A stretch of DNA of 34,580 nt, from positions 1 through 34,580 of the IMG/VR virus record IMGVR_UViG_3300035703_000263; one strand, written 5' to 3'. This document shows, one piece after another, positions 24,103 through 29,685 of the stretch. Within the stretch, counting starts at the first letter, position 1. Every line of letters starts with the position of its first letter. Position numbers and translations under genes: made by a program. The stretch is from a virus. The notes under the pieces are model-generated. The model searched no databases. It was not told where the DNA came from and worked only from the letters and a program-made list of their open reading frames with translations.

Positions 24103-24651
24103 TTAAGCTGCAATTTTTCCAACAGCGTTGTATCCATACCCATCATCACCAAGAAACCCGACCCGCGCAAGCGTGGCACTTTCGGCTGTGTCATCGTTGC
24201 TGTATTCGCCAATTTTTCTCATAATCCGATTGTATGAATCGTAATCAACTTGATCGACAATGTACGCGCCGCTGAACTGGCTGTCGGCAACTACTGGCAT
24301 GGCGTAATCGTAATATTTGCAAGCGTTGGCCACCAGGTCGGTAAATAATTCAAGGCTAAACTTCCGGTTTACAAAAATGTAGTCAGCGCCAAACCTTACT
24401 TCCTGACCATCCAGCGAACTGTAATTGCTACCTTTGTAGTCGGTCATGCCGTCAAAATAACTGCCCTCAAACATACCAACAACAGCTTTAACCTGGTCAT
24501 AAGCAGGACCGTTAACATACGACACAGTAATGCTTGCGCCGCCGCTGTACACGCTAGACTTTACGCTAAACTTAACACCAGGGAATGATTCTTTGAGAGC
24601 AGACCGAACCAGCTTGGCAGTTTCGGCGCAGGAGAGATATTGCTTGGACAT
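24103..24651 (-). CDS. LPD29-domain-like protein
   Basis: The 182-residue protein starts MSKQYLSCAETAKLVRSALK and continues FPGVKFSVKSSVYSGGASITV, with VVGMFEGSYFDGMTDYKG further on, the pattern of the LPD29 domain (large polyvalent protein-associated domain 29). LPD29 proteins occur on mobile elements and phages; their biochemical role is unknown. I chose ATG 24651 because it begins the conserved region and has AAGGAAAAC upstream; an upstream in-frame ATG at 24693 would lie in the leader hairpin. It is the first leftward gene from the control region, so it is probably expressed very early. Confidence 0.75.
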   Translation of the reverse strand: MSKQYLSCAETAKLVRSALKESFPGVKFSVKSSVYSGGASITVSYVNGPAYDQVKAVVGMFEGSYFDGMTDYKGSNYSSLDGQEVRFGADYIFVNRKFSLELFTDLVANACKYYDYAMPVVADSQFSGAYIVDQVDYDSYNRIMRKIGEYSNDDTAESATLARVGFLGDDGYGYNAVGKIAA

Positions 24652-24702
24652 TTTGTTTTCCTTTAAAAGACCCGTCAGGGCGTTATCAATCACAACAATT
24701 TC

Positions 24703-24731
24703 ATGTTAAGCCAGATTGACAAGACAGTCAA
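24703..24731 (-). promoter_or_regulatory. Leftward promoter P1 (TTGACT-17-TAACAT)
   Basis: On the minus strand TTGACT (24726-24731) and TAACAT (24703-24708) are 17 bases apart. The -35 lies in an inverted repeat TTGAC-N6-GTCAA (24716-24731), a possible operator. The leader has a hairpin (CCC-TGAC-GGG, 24671-24680) and TCTTTTAAAGGAAAAC before ATG 24651. The -10 matches only four of six positions, so the exact start is uncertain. Confidence 0.6.
24716..24731. promoter_or_regulatory. Inverted repeat operator TTGAC-N6-GTCAA
   Basis: Perfect 5-bp arms (24716-24720, 24727-24731) spaced by 6 bases. It overlaps the -35 of leftward P1. It lies just upstream of the second inverted repeat, in the gap between the divergent genes, where a Cro-like protein would act. 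Confidence 0.5.
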
Positions 24732-24737
24732 CAATTA

Positions 24738-24756
24738 TTTTGCAAGTGTTGCAAAA
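24738..24756. promoter_or_regulatory. Palindromic operator TTTTGCAAGTGTTGCAAAA
   Basis: A perfect 8-bp inverted repeat around a 3-base centre, 19 bp in total, as expected for a dimeric Cro/CI-type repressor. It covers the -35 of the rightward cro promoter (24749-24754), so binding would shut off cro itself. Confidence 0.6.
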
Positions 24757-24777
24757 ATGCGAAAGTTGGCTTACCAT
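24749..24777 (+). promoter_or_regulatory. Rightward cro promoter (TTGCAA-17-TACCAT)
   Basis: TTGCAA (24749-24754) and TACCAT (24772-24777) are 17 bases apart, each matching the consensus at four of six. Transcription would start about 7 bases downstream, at or next to the ATG at 24784. No ribosome-binding site is present, which fits a leaderless mRNA. Confidence 0.5.
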
Positions 24778-24783
24778 GCGAAC

Positions 24784-24945
24784 ATGAACAAAGCACAAGC
24801 AATTGAAAAAGCCGGTACGGCCATGGCACTAGCCAACCTGTTAGGCATCAAACGCCAGGCGATAAGCCAATGGGGTGAGCAGCTGCCGATTGCGCGTTAC
24901 TGGCAGCTTAAAGTGTTGCGGCCGGAGTGGTTTACAAACAAGTAA
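24784..24945 (+). CDS. cro: Cro-like transcriptional regulator
   Basis: The 53-residue protein has the Cro pattern: KAQAIEKAGTAMALANLLGIKRQAISQWG, with AMALANLLGI as first helix and RQAISQWG as recognition helix, followed by LPIARYWQLKVLRPEW, as in P22/lambdoid Cro proteins of the DNA-binding regulator Cro family. It probably binds the inverted repeats just upstream. I chose ATG 24784 for the family match; the frame runs upstream to 24703 but that part crosses both operators and has no Cro similarity. No CI gene is present nearby. Confidence 0.82.
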   Translation: MNKAQAIEKAGTAMALANLLGIKRQAISQWGEQLPIARYWQLKVLRPEWFTNK

Positions 24946-24959
24946 TTGTTCGATATGAT
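24931..24959 (+). promoter_or_regulatory. Promoter TTTACA-17-TATGAT for the structured RNA
   Basis: TTTACA (24931-24936, inside the end of cro) and TATGAT (24954-24959) each match sigma-70 consensus at five of six, with the ideal 17-base spacing. The predicted start, about 24966, is exactly at the 5' end of the structured RNA, leaving no gap. Confidence 0.7.
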
Positions 24960-24965
24960 TTATAT

Positions 24966-25072
24966 ATCCCTTGGCGGGGGTTCTTAGACAAGCCTTAGTT
25001 AGCGTCCTGCTTGTGTCTACAAGTCCGCCAACACCTTAAAACGGTGAGGATGCTAACTAAGGCTTTTTTTTT
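24966..25072 (+). ncRNA. Structured leader / small RNA upstream of the replication genes
   Basis: About 107 bases from the promoter to the T-run fold into a three-way junction: an outer stem of 18 pairs (24990-25007 with 25048-25065, one G-U), an inner hairpin CTTGT/ACAAG (25010-25014 with 25019-25023) and CACC/GGTG (25032-25035 with 25043-25046). A second fold is possible: TTGGCGG (24971-24977) pairs with CCGCCAA (25025-25031) and TAGACA (24985-24990) with TGTCTA (25014-25019). The two folds compete. It may be an attenuator, a free small RNA, or both. I do not recognise an Rfam family. Confidence 0.7.
24990..25072 (+). terminator. Strong intrinsic terminator before the replication genes
   Basis: The left arm AAGCCTTAGTTAGCGTCC (24990-25007) pairs in full with 25048-25065, followed by a run of T up to 25072 (nine T in all from 25064). 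The stem encloses 40 bases with two more hairpins. It ends 10 bases before ATG 25083, so readthrough must be controlled for the replication genes to be expressed. Confidence 0.85.
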
Positions 25073-25082
25073 GGCGGGCATT

Positions 25083-25829
25083 ATGAAAATTAAAAATTGG
25101 TCAAAGTTTCAACACTTTAAAGACCGCAAACCACCTTGGGTAAAGCTGTATAGAGAACTTTTAGATGACATTGAATGGCATTTATTAGACCCAAAAGCCG
25201 CTAAAGTTTTGACAATGTTGTGGTTAATAGCAAGTGAATTTGATGGCGATTTGCCGGACAATAAAACGCTTGCATTCCGTTTGAGATTGTCTGAAACAGA
25301 AACAAAAACAGCGGTTTCTAAGCTATCTCATTGGCTGATACAAGACGATAACAATGTGATATCAGAGCGATATCAAAGTGATAGTCTAGAGACAGAGACA
25401 GAGACAGAGACAGAGACAGAGAAAGAGATAGAGGTCAGTAAACCGACTTCTGCGAAGTCTCAATCCACCAGATTAAATCCTGATTGGCAATTACCAGATG
25501 ATTGGGCAATATGGGCCAAGCAGAACAGGCCTGAATTAAACCTGAATGAAATTGCAGACGGGTTTAAGGATTATTGGATTGCCCAACCAGGTGCCAAAGG
25601 TCGCAAGGCTGATTGGTTTGCAACCTGGCGCAACTGGATACGAACACAGAAACAAAGAAACCAGGACAAGGTATACGAATCACCCTGGCAAAAGGCTGCA
25701 CGTTTACGCATGGCTGAATTTGCACCAGGCGTAGCAGCTAAAGACCCAAACCAAACCAATACCATCGACATGGAGTTTTTTAACAGACCACAGGAGATTA
25801 AAAATGTCACTTCCAATAGCAGCGATTGA
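25083..25829 (+). CDS. Replication initiator-like protein (lambda O position)
   Basis: The 248-residue protein begins MKIKNWSKFQHFKDRKPPWVK and continues LYRELLDDIEWHLLDPKAAKVLTMLWLIA, a pattern of phage replication proteins with an N-terminal winged-helix domain. Residues 70-117 carry a Glu/Thr repeat (ETETETETET) encoded by GAGACA units. A C-terminal part (DWQLPDDWAIWAKQNRPELN, then DYWIAQPGAKGRKADW) is typical of O-like proteins. It lies just before the P-like gene. I chose ATG 25083 because residues before it in the frame are translated from the structured RNA. Confidence 0.8.
   Translation: MKIKNWSKFQHFKDRKPPWVKLYRELLDDIEWHLLDPKAAKVLTMLWLIASEFDGDLPDNKTLAFRLRLSETETKTAVSKLSHWLIQDDNNVISERYQSDSLETETETETETEKEIEVSKPTSAKSQSTRLNPDWQLPDDWAIWAKQNRPELNLNEIADGFKDYWIAQPGAKGRKADWFATWRNWIRTQKQRNQDKVYESPWQKAARLRMAEFAPGVAAKDPNQTNTIDMEFFNRPQEIKNVTSNSSD
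25389..25430 (+). repeat. GAGACA microsatellite, candidate replication origin
   Basis: Five perfect GAGACA units (25389-25418) and two variants (GAGAAA, GAGATA) in tandem, inside the O-like gene. Just upstream, GATATCA occurs twice as a short direct repeat. In lambda the origin iterons lie inside gene O between the DNA-binding and P-binding parts; this place is equivalent. The repeat is unlike classical iterons, so the origin role is inference. Confidence 0.5.
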
Positions 25830-26253
25830 TCGTTTGTTTGACCGTTTAGCAATGACTTACGGAACAGAGTTTTCAAACAAGTGGGGAACACTTAGCAGCA
25901 TGGATGTTAAATCCCATTGGTCGCACGAACTTTCCATGTTTGCAGATAACCTGAAGGCTATCGGCTGGGCGCTGGAAAACTTACCGGACAAATGCCCAAA
26001 CCTGATTGAATTTAAAAACCTATGCCGCCAAGCACCGCGGCCAGCGATGCCAGCATTGCCAGCGCCCAAGGCAAACCCTGAGATTGTTTACGATGAATTA
26101 TCCAAAATTGTTGCGCGTCTTGCTAAACCGCAGACTGACAATGTGGACCATAAGCGTTGGGCTAAAAAATTAAAGGCGCGCCATGAGAAAGGCGAAAAAC
26201 TTTCCATGTATCAGATCAAGTGCTACAAAACAGCATTACAGGAGGCAACATGA
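25804..26253 (+). CDS. Helicase loader (lambda P-like)
   Basis: The 149-residue protein has the P-like pattern AAIDRLFDRLAMTYGTEF, DVKSHWSHELSMFADN and IGWALENLPDKCPNLIEFKNLCRQAP, in that order over residues 6-80. Such proteins bring host DnaB helicase to the origin through the O protein. A Pro/Ala linker (APRPAMPALPAPK) and a basic C-terminal helix (KKLKARHEKGEK) follow. It overlaps the O-like gene by 26 bases. No phage helicase or polymerase is encoded, consistent with host-dependent replication. Confidence 0.8.
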   Translation: MSLPIAAIDRLFDRLAMTYGTEFSNKWGTLSSMDVKSHWSHELSMFADNLKAIGWALENLPDKCPNLIEFKNLCRQAPRPAMPALPAPKANPEIVYDELSKIVARLAKPQTDNVDHKRWAKKLKARHEKGEKLSMYQIKCYKTALQEAT

Positions 26254-26465
26254 AAGATTCTGCTATTGCATACGCTGAATTATTGGAACTTGGCGCATTT
26301 GTCACGCATGAGGAACAGAGCGAAATTGCTGCGGAAATCCGCCGATTACACCAAGACGCATTGCGCTATCGCTGGTTAAAAAAATACACAGCGCATTTGT
26401 TTATGGTTACGCCGCAAGGTTTGGACGCGCAAATGGACCATGCTATGGGGAAAAAAGATGACTGA
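26250..26465 (+). CDS. 71-residue protein, unknown
   Basis: The product begins MKDSAIAYAELLELGAFVT and has an Arg/Leu-rich helix (EIRRLHQDALRYRWLKKY) seen in many small phage proteins near replication genes. ATG 26250 overlaps the upstream stop as ATGA and has GGAGG as ribosome-binding site. Function unknown; a helical, partly coiled protein. Confidence 0.6.
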   Translation: MKDSAIAYAELLELGAFVTHEEQSEIAAEIRRLHQDALRYRWLKKYTAHLFMVTPQGLDAQMDHAMGKKDD

Positions 26466-26688
26466 AGACGAAGCCTGGGCAGAGATTGAACGCAAACAAG
26501 CTAAAAAAGTTGCACCGTCAAAACTGACAAAAGAGGAAATTATTAAAAATTTGTTTGCTTGCATTAGGGACCTTGAATCTCAATTGCACGATGCCATACT
26601 GGATGAGCGCGAAGCCTGTGCCAAATTGTGCGAGTACGAAGGAAAGATTCGTTTAGCAGAAACCATCAGAGCAAGGGGTAAAAAATGA
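26458..26688 (+). CDS. 76-residue helical protein, unknown
   Basis: The product begins MTEDEAWAEIERKQAKKVAPSK and is mostly charged helix with EREACAKLCEYEGKIRLAETIRARGKK at the C-terminus, resembling small helical proteins encoded among phage early genes. ATG 26458 overlaps the stop of the previous gene by 8 bases; an alternative ATG at 26440 adds six residues. It overlaps the next gene as ATGA. No function recognised. Confidence 0.6.
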   Translation: MTEDEAWAEIERKQAKKVAPSKLTKEEIIKNLFACIRDLESQLHDAILDEREACAKLCEYEGKIRLAETIRARGKK

Positions 26689-26927
26689 CGCGCGACGATT
26701 TAATTCGATTGGCTGACTTAGCTGGCTACGATGTTGACGAAGACGAAATTCACGCACCAGCTGCCGGACGCTATGGGCTAGACCCTAAACTAATTCATTT
26801 TGCCCAACTGGTGGCTGCGGCCGCGTTATCAAATAAAAAGGCAAGATGGTATCAAGAGGGATTTCTTGCCGGACAACGTGAGGAACGTTTAAAACAAATT
26901 AACATTGAGGCACAAAATGTCCCATGA
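26685..26927 (+). CDS. 80-residue protein, unknown
   Basis: The product begins MTRDDLIRLADLAGYDVDEDEI and has an Ala-rich helix (FAQLVAAAALSNKKARWYQEGFLAGQREE). Similar short proteins are found in many phage early regions. ATGA overlap on the left supports the start. Acidic first third, basic last third; no catalytic motif seen. Confidence 0.6.
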   Translation: MTRDDLIRLADLAGYDVDEDEIHAPAAGRYGLDPKLIHFAQLVAAAALSNKKARWYQEGFLAGQREERLKQINIEAQNVP

Positions 26928-27126
26928 ACTTTTGTCAAAAGTTGCTGAAATTACAAACAAAAAAACTACAAAATTGTCAGCAACTGAAGTTTTTGAATTG
27001 CAATTGTGCGCTTGCGTTTTAGATTTTATTAATGACGTTGGTAGCATTGACGAATTAAAACAAAAAGTGCATGGCTTTATTGAAAAAAAAGAGGTCAAAA
27101 ATGCGGCGAGCAGCCAGGACGGATGA
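26917..27126 (+). CDS. 69-residue helical protein, unknown
   Basis: The product begins MSHELLSKVAEITNKKTTKLSATEVFELQL and is helical, ending KKEVKNAASSQDG. GAGG 6 bases before ATG 26917 is a good ribosome-binding site, preferred over the upstream GTG-type frame extension. It overlaps the genes on both sides by 11 and 26 bases. Its role is not recognised. Confidence 0.6.
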   Translation: MSHELLSKVAEITNKKTTKLSATEVFELQLCACVLDFINDVGSIDELKQKVHGFIEKKEVKNAASSQDG

Positions 27127-27403
27127 TAACCATGAACAAATTGTCAAGGCTTTACGGGCTGTTGGTGCTACGGTTCAAAGTTTGGCGGCTGTGGGTCAGG
27201 GTGTCCCTGATTTGCTGGTGGGCTACCAAGGGAAAAATATCTTGGTTGAGGTTAAAGACGGCAATAAAACGCCGTCTAGGCGTAAATTGACAGATGACCA
27301 GGTAAAGTGGCACGACAATTGGAACGGGGGCGCTGTGGCCGTTGTGGACAGCGTAGATGCGGCATGGGCCGCGCTAGGCATAATGCCAAGAGGTAACGTA
27401 TGA
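27101..27403 (+). CDS. PD-(D/E)XK nuclease-like protein (Holliday-junction resolvase fold)
   Basis: The 100-residue protein has E12, D37 in GVPDLLVGY and E50-V-K52 in ILVEVKDG, giving E ... D-x12-E-x-K, the pattern of VRR-NUC and resolvase-like nucleases. A second helix-strand part (DDQVKWHDNWNGGAVAVVDSVDAAWAAL) is typical of the small standalone members. It could resolve recombination intermediates. GAGG lies 6 bases before ATG 27101. It overlaps the next gene as ATGA. Confidence 0.78.
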   Translation: MRRAARTDDNHEQIVKALRAVGATVQSLAAVGQGVPDLLVGYQGKNILVEVKDGNKTPSRRKLTDDQVKWHDNWNGGAVAVVDSVDAAWAALGIMPRGNV

Positions 27404-27744
27404 ACGAAAAGCGTATCGACCCCGAACAATCCGCCCAAGATATTCGCGACAAGGCCCATGCTTACGGCCAAGCCAAAGCCCAGCGCGTTTACCTGGAGGA
27501 ATTCAGGCGCAGCAAAAAAGCCATGCTGATGAAAGACTGCTACACCATGGGGGTCGAGGCCGCCAACGCACAAGAACGCGAAGCCTTGGCCGACCCTGAA
27601 TACGTCCAGTTATTAAAAGGCCTGATGGCCGCGGTGGAAAACGAGGAAACCCTTAAATGGGAAATCGAGGCCGCCAGGCTAGAAATTGAAATATGGCGAA
27701 CCAGGCAAGCAACCGCGCGCGTGGTCAACAGGTCGCACGAATGA
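27400..27744 (+). CDS. Helical phage early protein (YLEEFRRSKKA motif)
   Basis: The 114-residue protein has an all-helical pattern with the conserved-looking stretch AQRVYLEEFRRSKKAMLMK (28-46) and DPEYVQLLKGLMAAVENEETLKWEIEAARLEIEIWR. Homologous small proteins of this type occur near HNH nucleases in phages, but no function is known to me. ATGA overlaps on both sides place it firmly in the operon with the two nucleases. Confidence 0.65.
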   Translation: MNEKRIDPEQSAQDIRDKAHAYGQAKAQRVYLEEFRRSKKAMLMKDCYTMGVEAANAQEREALADPEYVQLLKGLMAAVENEETLKWEIEAARLEIEIWRTRQATARVVNRSHE

Positions 27745-28085
27745 TTTTCAAACACAAATACGTTCGCAGCAAAAAGCTGTTGCAGCTGGTGGCCGGTTTG
27801 GATTGCCAGCTGTGCGGCAGCAACGAATGTGTCCAGGCGGCCCACACGAATTGGGGCGGCGGCAAGGGTCGAGGAATTAAGGCTGATGATAACCTGGTGG
27901 CCGCGTTGTGCATGAAATGCCATTACGAAATTGACCAGGGCAGCAAATGGTCCAGAGATATGCGCCAACAAGCCTGGTATATGGCGCACCGCAACACCGT
28001 TGAAAATTTGGTGAATACTAAGCAATGGCCAGTAGACATACCGGTGCCTGATGATTCACAATTGAGATTCCTTAGTTTATGGTAA
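27741..28085 (+). CDS. HNH nuclease-like protein (DUF1364-type)
   Basis: The 114-residue protein has C22-x2-C25 (DCQLCGS), QAAHTNWGGGKGRGIKADDN with H35, and C57-x2-C60-H61 (CMKCHYEIDQG), which would bind zinc and form an HNH-type fold of the DUF1364 family. The family is common in phage early regions and might process recombination intermediates. I chose ATG 27741, which overlaps the upstream stop as ATGA; ATG 27693 would add 16 residues inside the upstream gene. A terminator follows. Confidence 0.75.
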   Translation: MIFKHKYVRSKKLLQLVAGLDCQLCGSNECVQAAHTNWGGGKGRGIKADDNLVAALCMKCHYEIDQGSKWSRDMRQQAWYMAHRNTVENLVNTKQWPVDIPVPDDSQLRFLSLW

Positions 28086-28090
28086 TTTTT

Positions 28091-28118
28091 GGGGGGGACT
28101 ATTCTCCCCCGTTTTTTT
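28091..28118 (+). terminator. Intrinsic terminator ending the early rightward operon
   Basis: GGGGGGGA (28091-28098) pairs with TCTCCCCC (28103-28110) around CTAT, with one G-T wobble, followed by G and seven T (28112-28118). It lies 6 bases after the HNH stop and separates early genes from the packaging and accessory operon. Confidence 0.92.
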
Positions 28119-28134
28119 GCATTAATATCGCGCT
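28118..28134 (+). promoter_or_regulatory. Possible extended -10 promoter, leaderless start
   Basis: TG-C-ATTAAT (28118-28126) or TAATAT (28123-28128) follows the terminator, and the ATG at 28135 is 7-9 bases later with no ribosome-binding site. A convincing -35 is not visible in the terminator. It resembles the leaderless layout at cro but is weaker. Confidence 0.3.
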
Positions 28135-28494
28135 ATGGATGACGAAGCCGCCGAATTTATTGCCGCCCTACTGCATAGCAGTACGGTGACGCATTTTATG
28201 CACTTATCGACCGATTCTTATTCGGCGCATAAGGCGTTAGGCCGTTACTACGACCAAATTATTGACTTGGTGGACGATTTTGCCGAGGCCTATCAGGGCC
28301 GTTACAGCAAGATCAAAAAATATCCTGAAGAATTCCACAGCGGTACCGACCCCATTAAGTATCTGAAGTCGCTGCAAAAGTTTGTGGATGAATCTAGAAC
28401 AGATTTGCCCACAGATTCAGAAATTCAGAATATTATTGACGAAATCAGTCAGCTGATTAATTCAACGTTGTACAAACTGAAATTCCTAGATTAA
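28135..28494 (+). CDS. DUF5856-like ferritin/Dps-type helical protein
   Basis: The 119-residue helical protein has the pattern AALLHSSTVTHFMHLSTDSYSAHKALGRYYDQIIDLVDDFAEAYQG (in pieces over residues 10-55), as in DUF5856 phage proteins that resemble ferritin-like bundles. Two His residues and acidic residues (H20, H23, D41, D45) sit where ferritin-like folds bind metal, but this is inference. It is the first gene after the terminator. Function in the virion or cell is not known. Confidence 0.65.
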   Translation: MDDEAAEFIAALLHSSTVTHFMHLSTDSYSAHKALGRYYDQIIDLVDDFAEAYQGRYSKIKKYPEEFHSGTDPIKYLKSLQKFVDESRTDLPTDSEIQNIIDEISQLINSTLYKLKFLD

Positions 28495-28503
28495 GGATAG
28501 ATT

Positions 28504-28722
28504 ATGAAACACAGCGCAGAAATGCAGCCTAAAGGCTACGGTACATCAGCAAAGGCACCAGCTGGCGCAACAGCTAGTGACAAATCCGGCGAACGCATGG
28601 GCAAAGTCGTTAATGGCGTTGCAATGGGCAAAGCCGATGCAACTGGTTCCGATAAGATGTTTGACGGTGGCCGCAGCCAGGGCGTTTGCTACACTCACGA
28701 CCGCAAATCGTACCAGAAGTAA
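28504..28722 (+). CDS. 72-residue Gly/Lys-rich small protein, unknown
   Basis: The product begins MKHSAEMQPKGYGTSAKAPAG and is rich in Gly, Lys, Ala and Asp, likely disordered, with one Cys near the end (GVCYTHDRKSYQK). AAGGATAG is a fair ribosome-binding site. It abuts the Zeta-type kinase gene with no gap (stop ends 28722, ATG at 28723). No function recognised; possibly a virion or packaging-related protein. Confidence 0.55.
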   Translation: MKHSAEMQPKGYGTSAKAPAGATASDKSGERMGKVVNGVAMGKADATGSDKMFDGGRSQGVCYTHDRKSYQK

Positions 28723-29685
28723 ATGGCTATCCCGCTGTCGCAACTAGCAACGGCGGGGCAGCAACAGGCACCGCAATCAACGCAAGCCAGCCTTGCGTCG
28801 ATGGTGCCACAGCCACAGCTGCCCCAGACCGGACAACCGGCAATGCCCCAAGCTGGGCAGCCGACTATGCCCCAAGCCGGACAATCGGGTAATCCGATTG
28901 AATCCGCTTATTTTGATCGCCTACAAAACGATTATTCTGGCCTGGCGGCTGAGTATTCTCAATTGCCCCAGACTGACAACGGGCGGATTCTAAATACTGA
29001 CGATGCGCGCGAAATGTCACCCGAATATCGTATGGACCGCACCAGGTCAGCTGACGTTCACGAACCATCATCGGCATTTGTTAAACAGATGTACGCTGAA
29101 AAACTGTCACAAGACACGCCCCCAGGTAGGCACAACAGCGTAGTATTTACAGCTGGCGGTACGGGGGCGGGTAAGACCACAGGCTTGCAAGAGGCGCAAA
29201 AGGTTAACCAGAACATCCAGAACGCTGAGATTGTTTACGATACAAACATGAATAAGTTTGAATCAGCTGACAAGAAAATTCAGCAAGCCTTGAAAGCTGG
29301 ACGCAACGCCAGCATTATTTACACTTACCGCGACCCTGTAGAGGCGATGGAAAACGGCGCATTAAAGCGCGCCAGCCGCATGGAGGCCGAAATGGGTACT
29401 GGTCGCACCGTACCTATTGACGAGCATTTTAAAACCCATGTAGGGTCACGCGAAGTGATGGAACAGCTGCAATCCAAATATGGTGATGACCACCGGTTTC
29501 ATATGATGGTTATTGACAACAGCCGAGGCCCAGGTAATGCTGCGGTGGTAAGCGGTCTTGACAAATTACCCAAGTTGGACCATACTGTAGTTAGAAAGGG
29601 ACTAAATGATGCACTCGAAAGCCAATTCAAATCCGGCAAGATCAGCCGAGCAATCTACGAAGGAACGCGTGGCAACGCCCGCTGA
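28723..29685 (+). CDS. Zeta-toxin-type P-loop kinase
   Basis: The 320-residue protein has a Walker A GGTGAGKT (145-152), with the preceding motif NTDDAREMSPEYRMDRTRS and VHEPSSAFVKQMYAEKL (91-127) typical of the Zeta toxin family in phages and mobile elements. Zeta toxins phosphorylate UDP-N-acetylglucosamine and stop cell-wall synthesis; other P-loop family members have other substrates. Residues 1-57 are Pro/Gln/Met-rich (MPQAGQP repeated), perhaps a virion or interaction tail. No Epsilon-type antitoxin is seen. The ribosome-binding site is weak. It overlaps the next ORF by 80 bases. Confidence 0.78.
   Translation: MAIPLSQLATAGQQQAPQSTQASLASMVPQPQLPQTGQPAMPQAGQPTMPQAGQSGNPIESAYFDRLQNDYSGLAAEYSQLPQTDNGRILNTDDAREMSPEYRMDRTRSADVHEPSSAFVKQMYAEKLSQDTPPGRHNSVVFTAGGTGAGKTTGLQEAQKVNQNIQNAEIVYDTNMNKFESADKKIQQALKAGRNASIIYTYRDPVEAMENGALKRASRMEAEMGTGRTVPIDEHFKTHVGSREVMEQLQSKYGDDHRFHMMVIDNSRGPGNAAVVSGLDKLPKLDHTVVRKGLNDALESQFKSGKISRAIYEGTRGNAR

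Noticed and set aside
24703-24783. N-terminal extension of the cro frame from ATG 24703
   Set aside because: It crosses both operators and the leftward promoter, and does not resemble Cro. Cro proteins start at the equivalent of ATG 24784.
25011-25082. N-terminal extension of the O-like frame
   Set aside because: It would be translated from the terminator stem and carries no recognisable motif; family similarity begins at ATG 25083.
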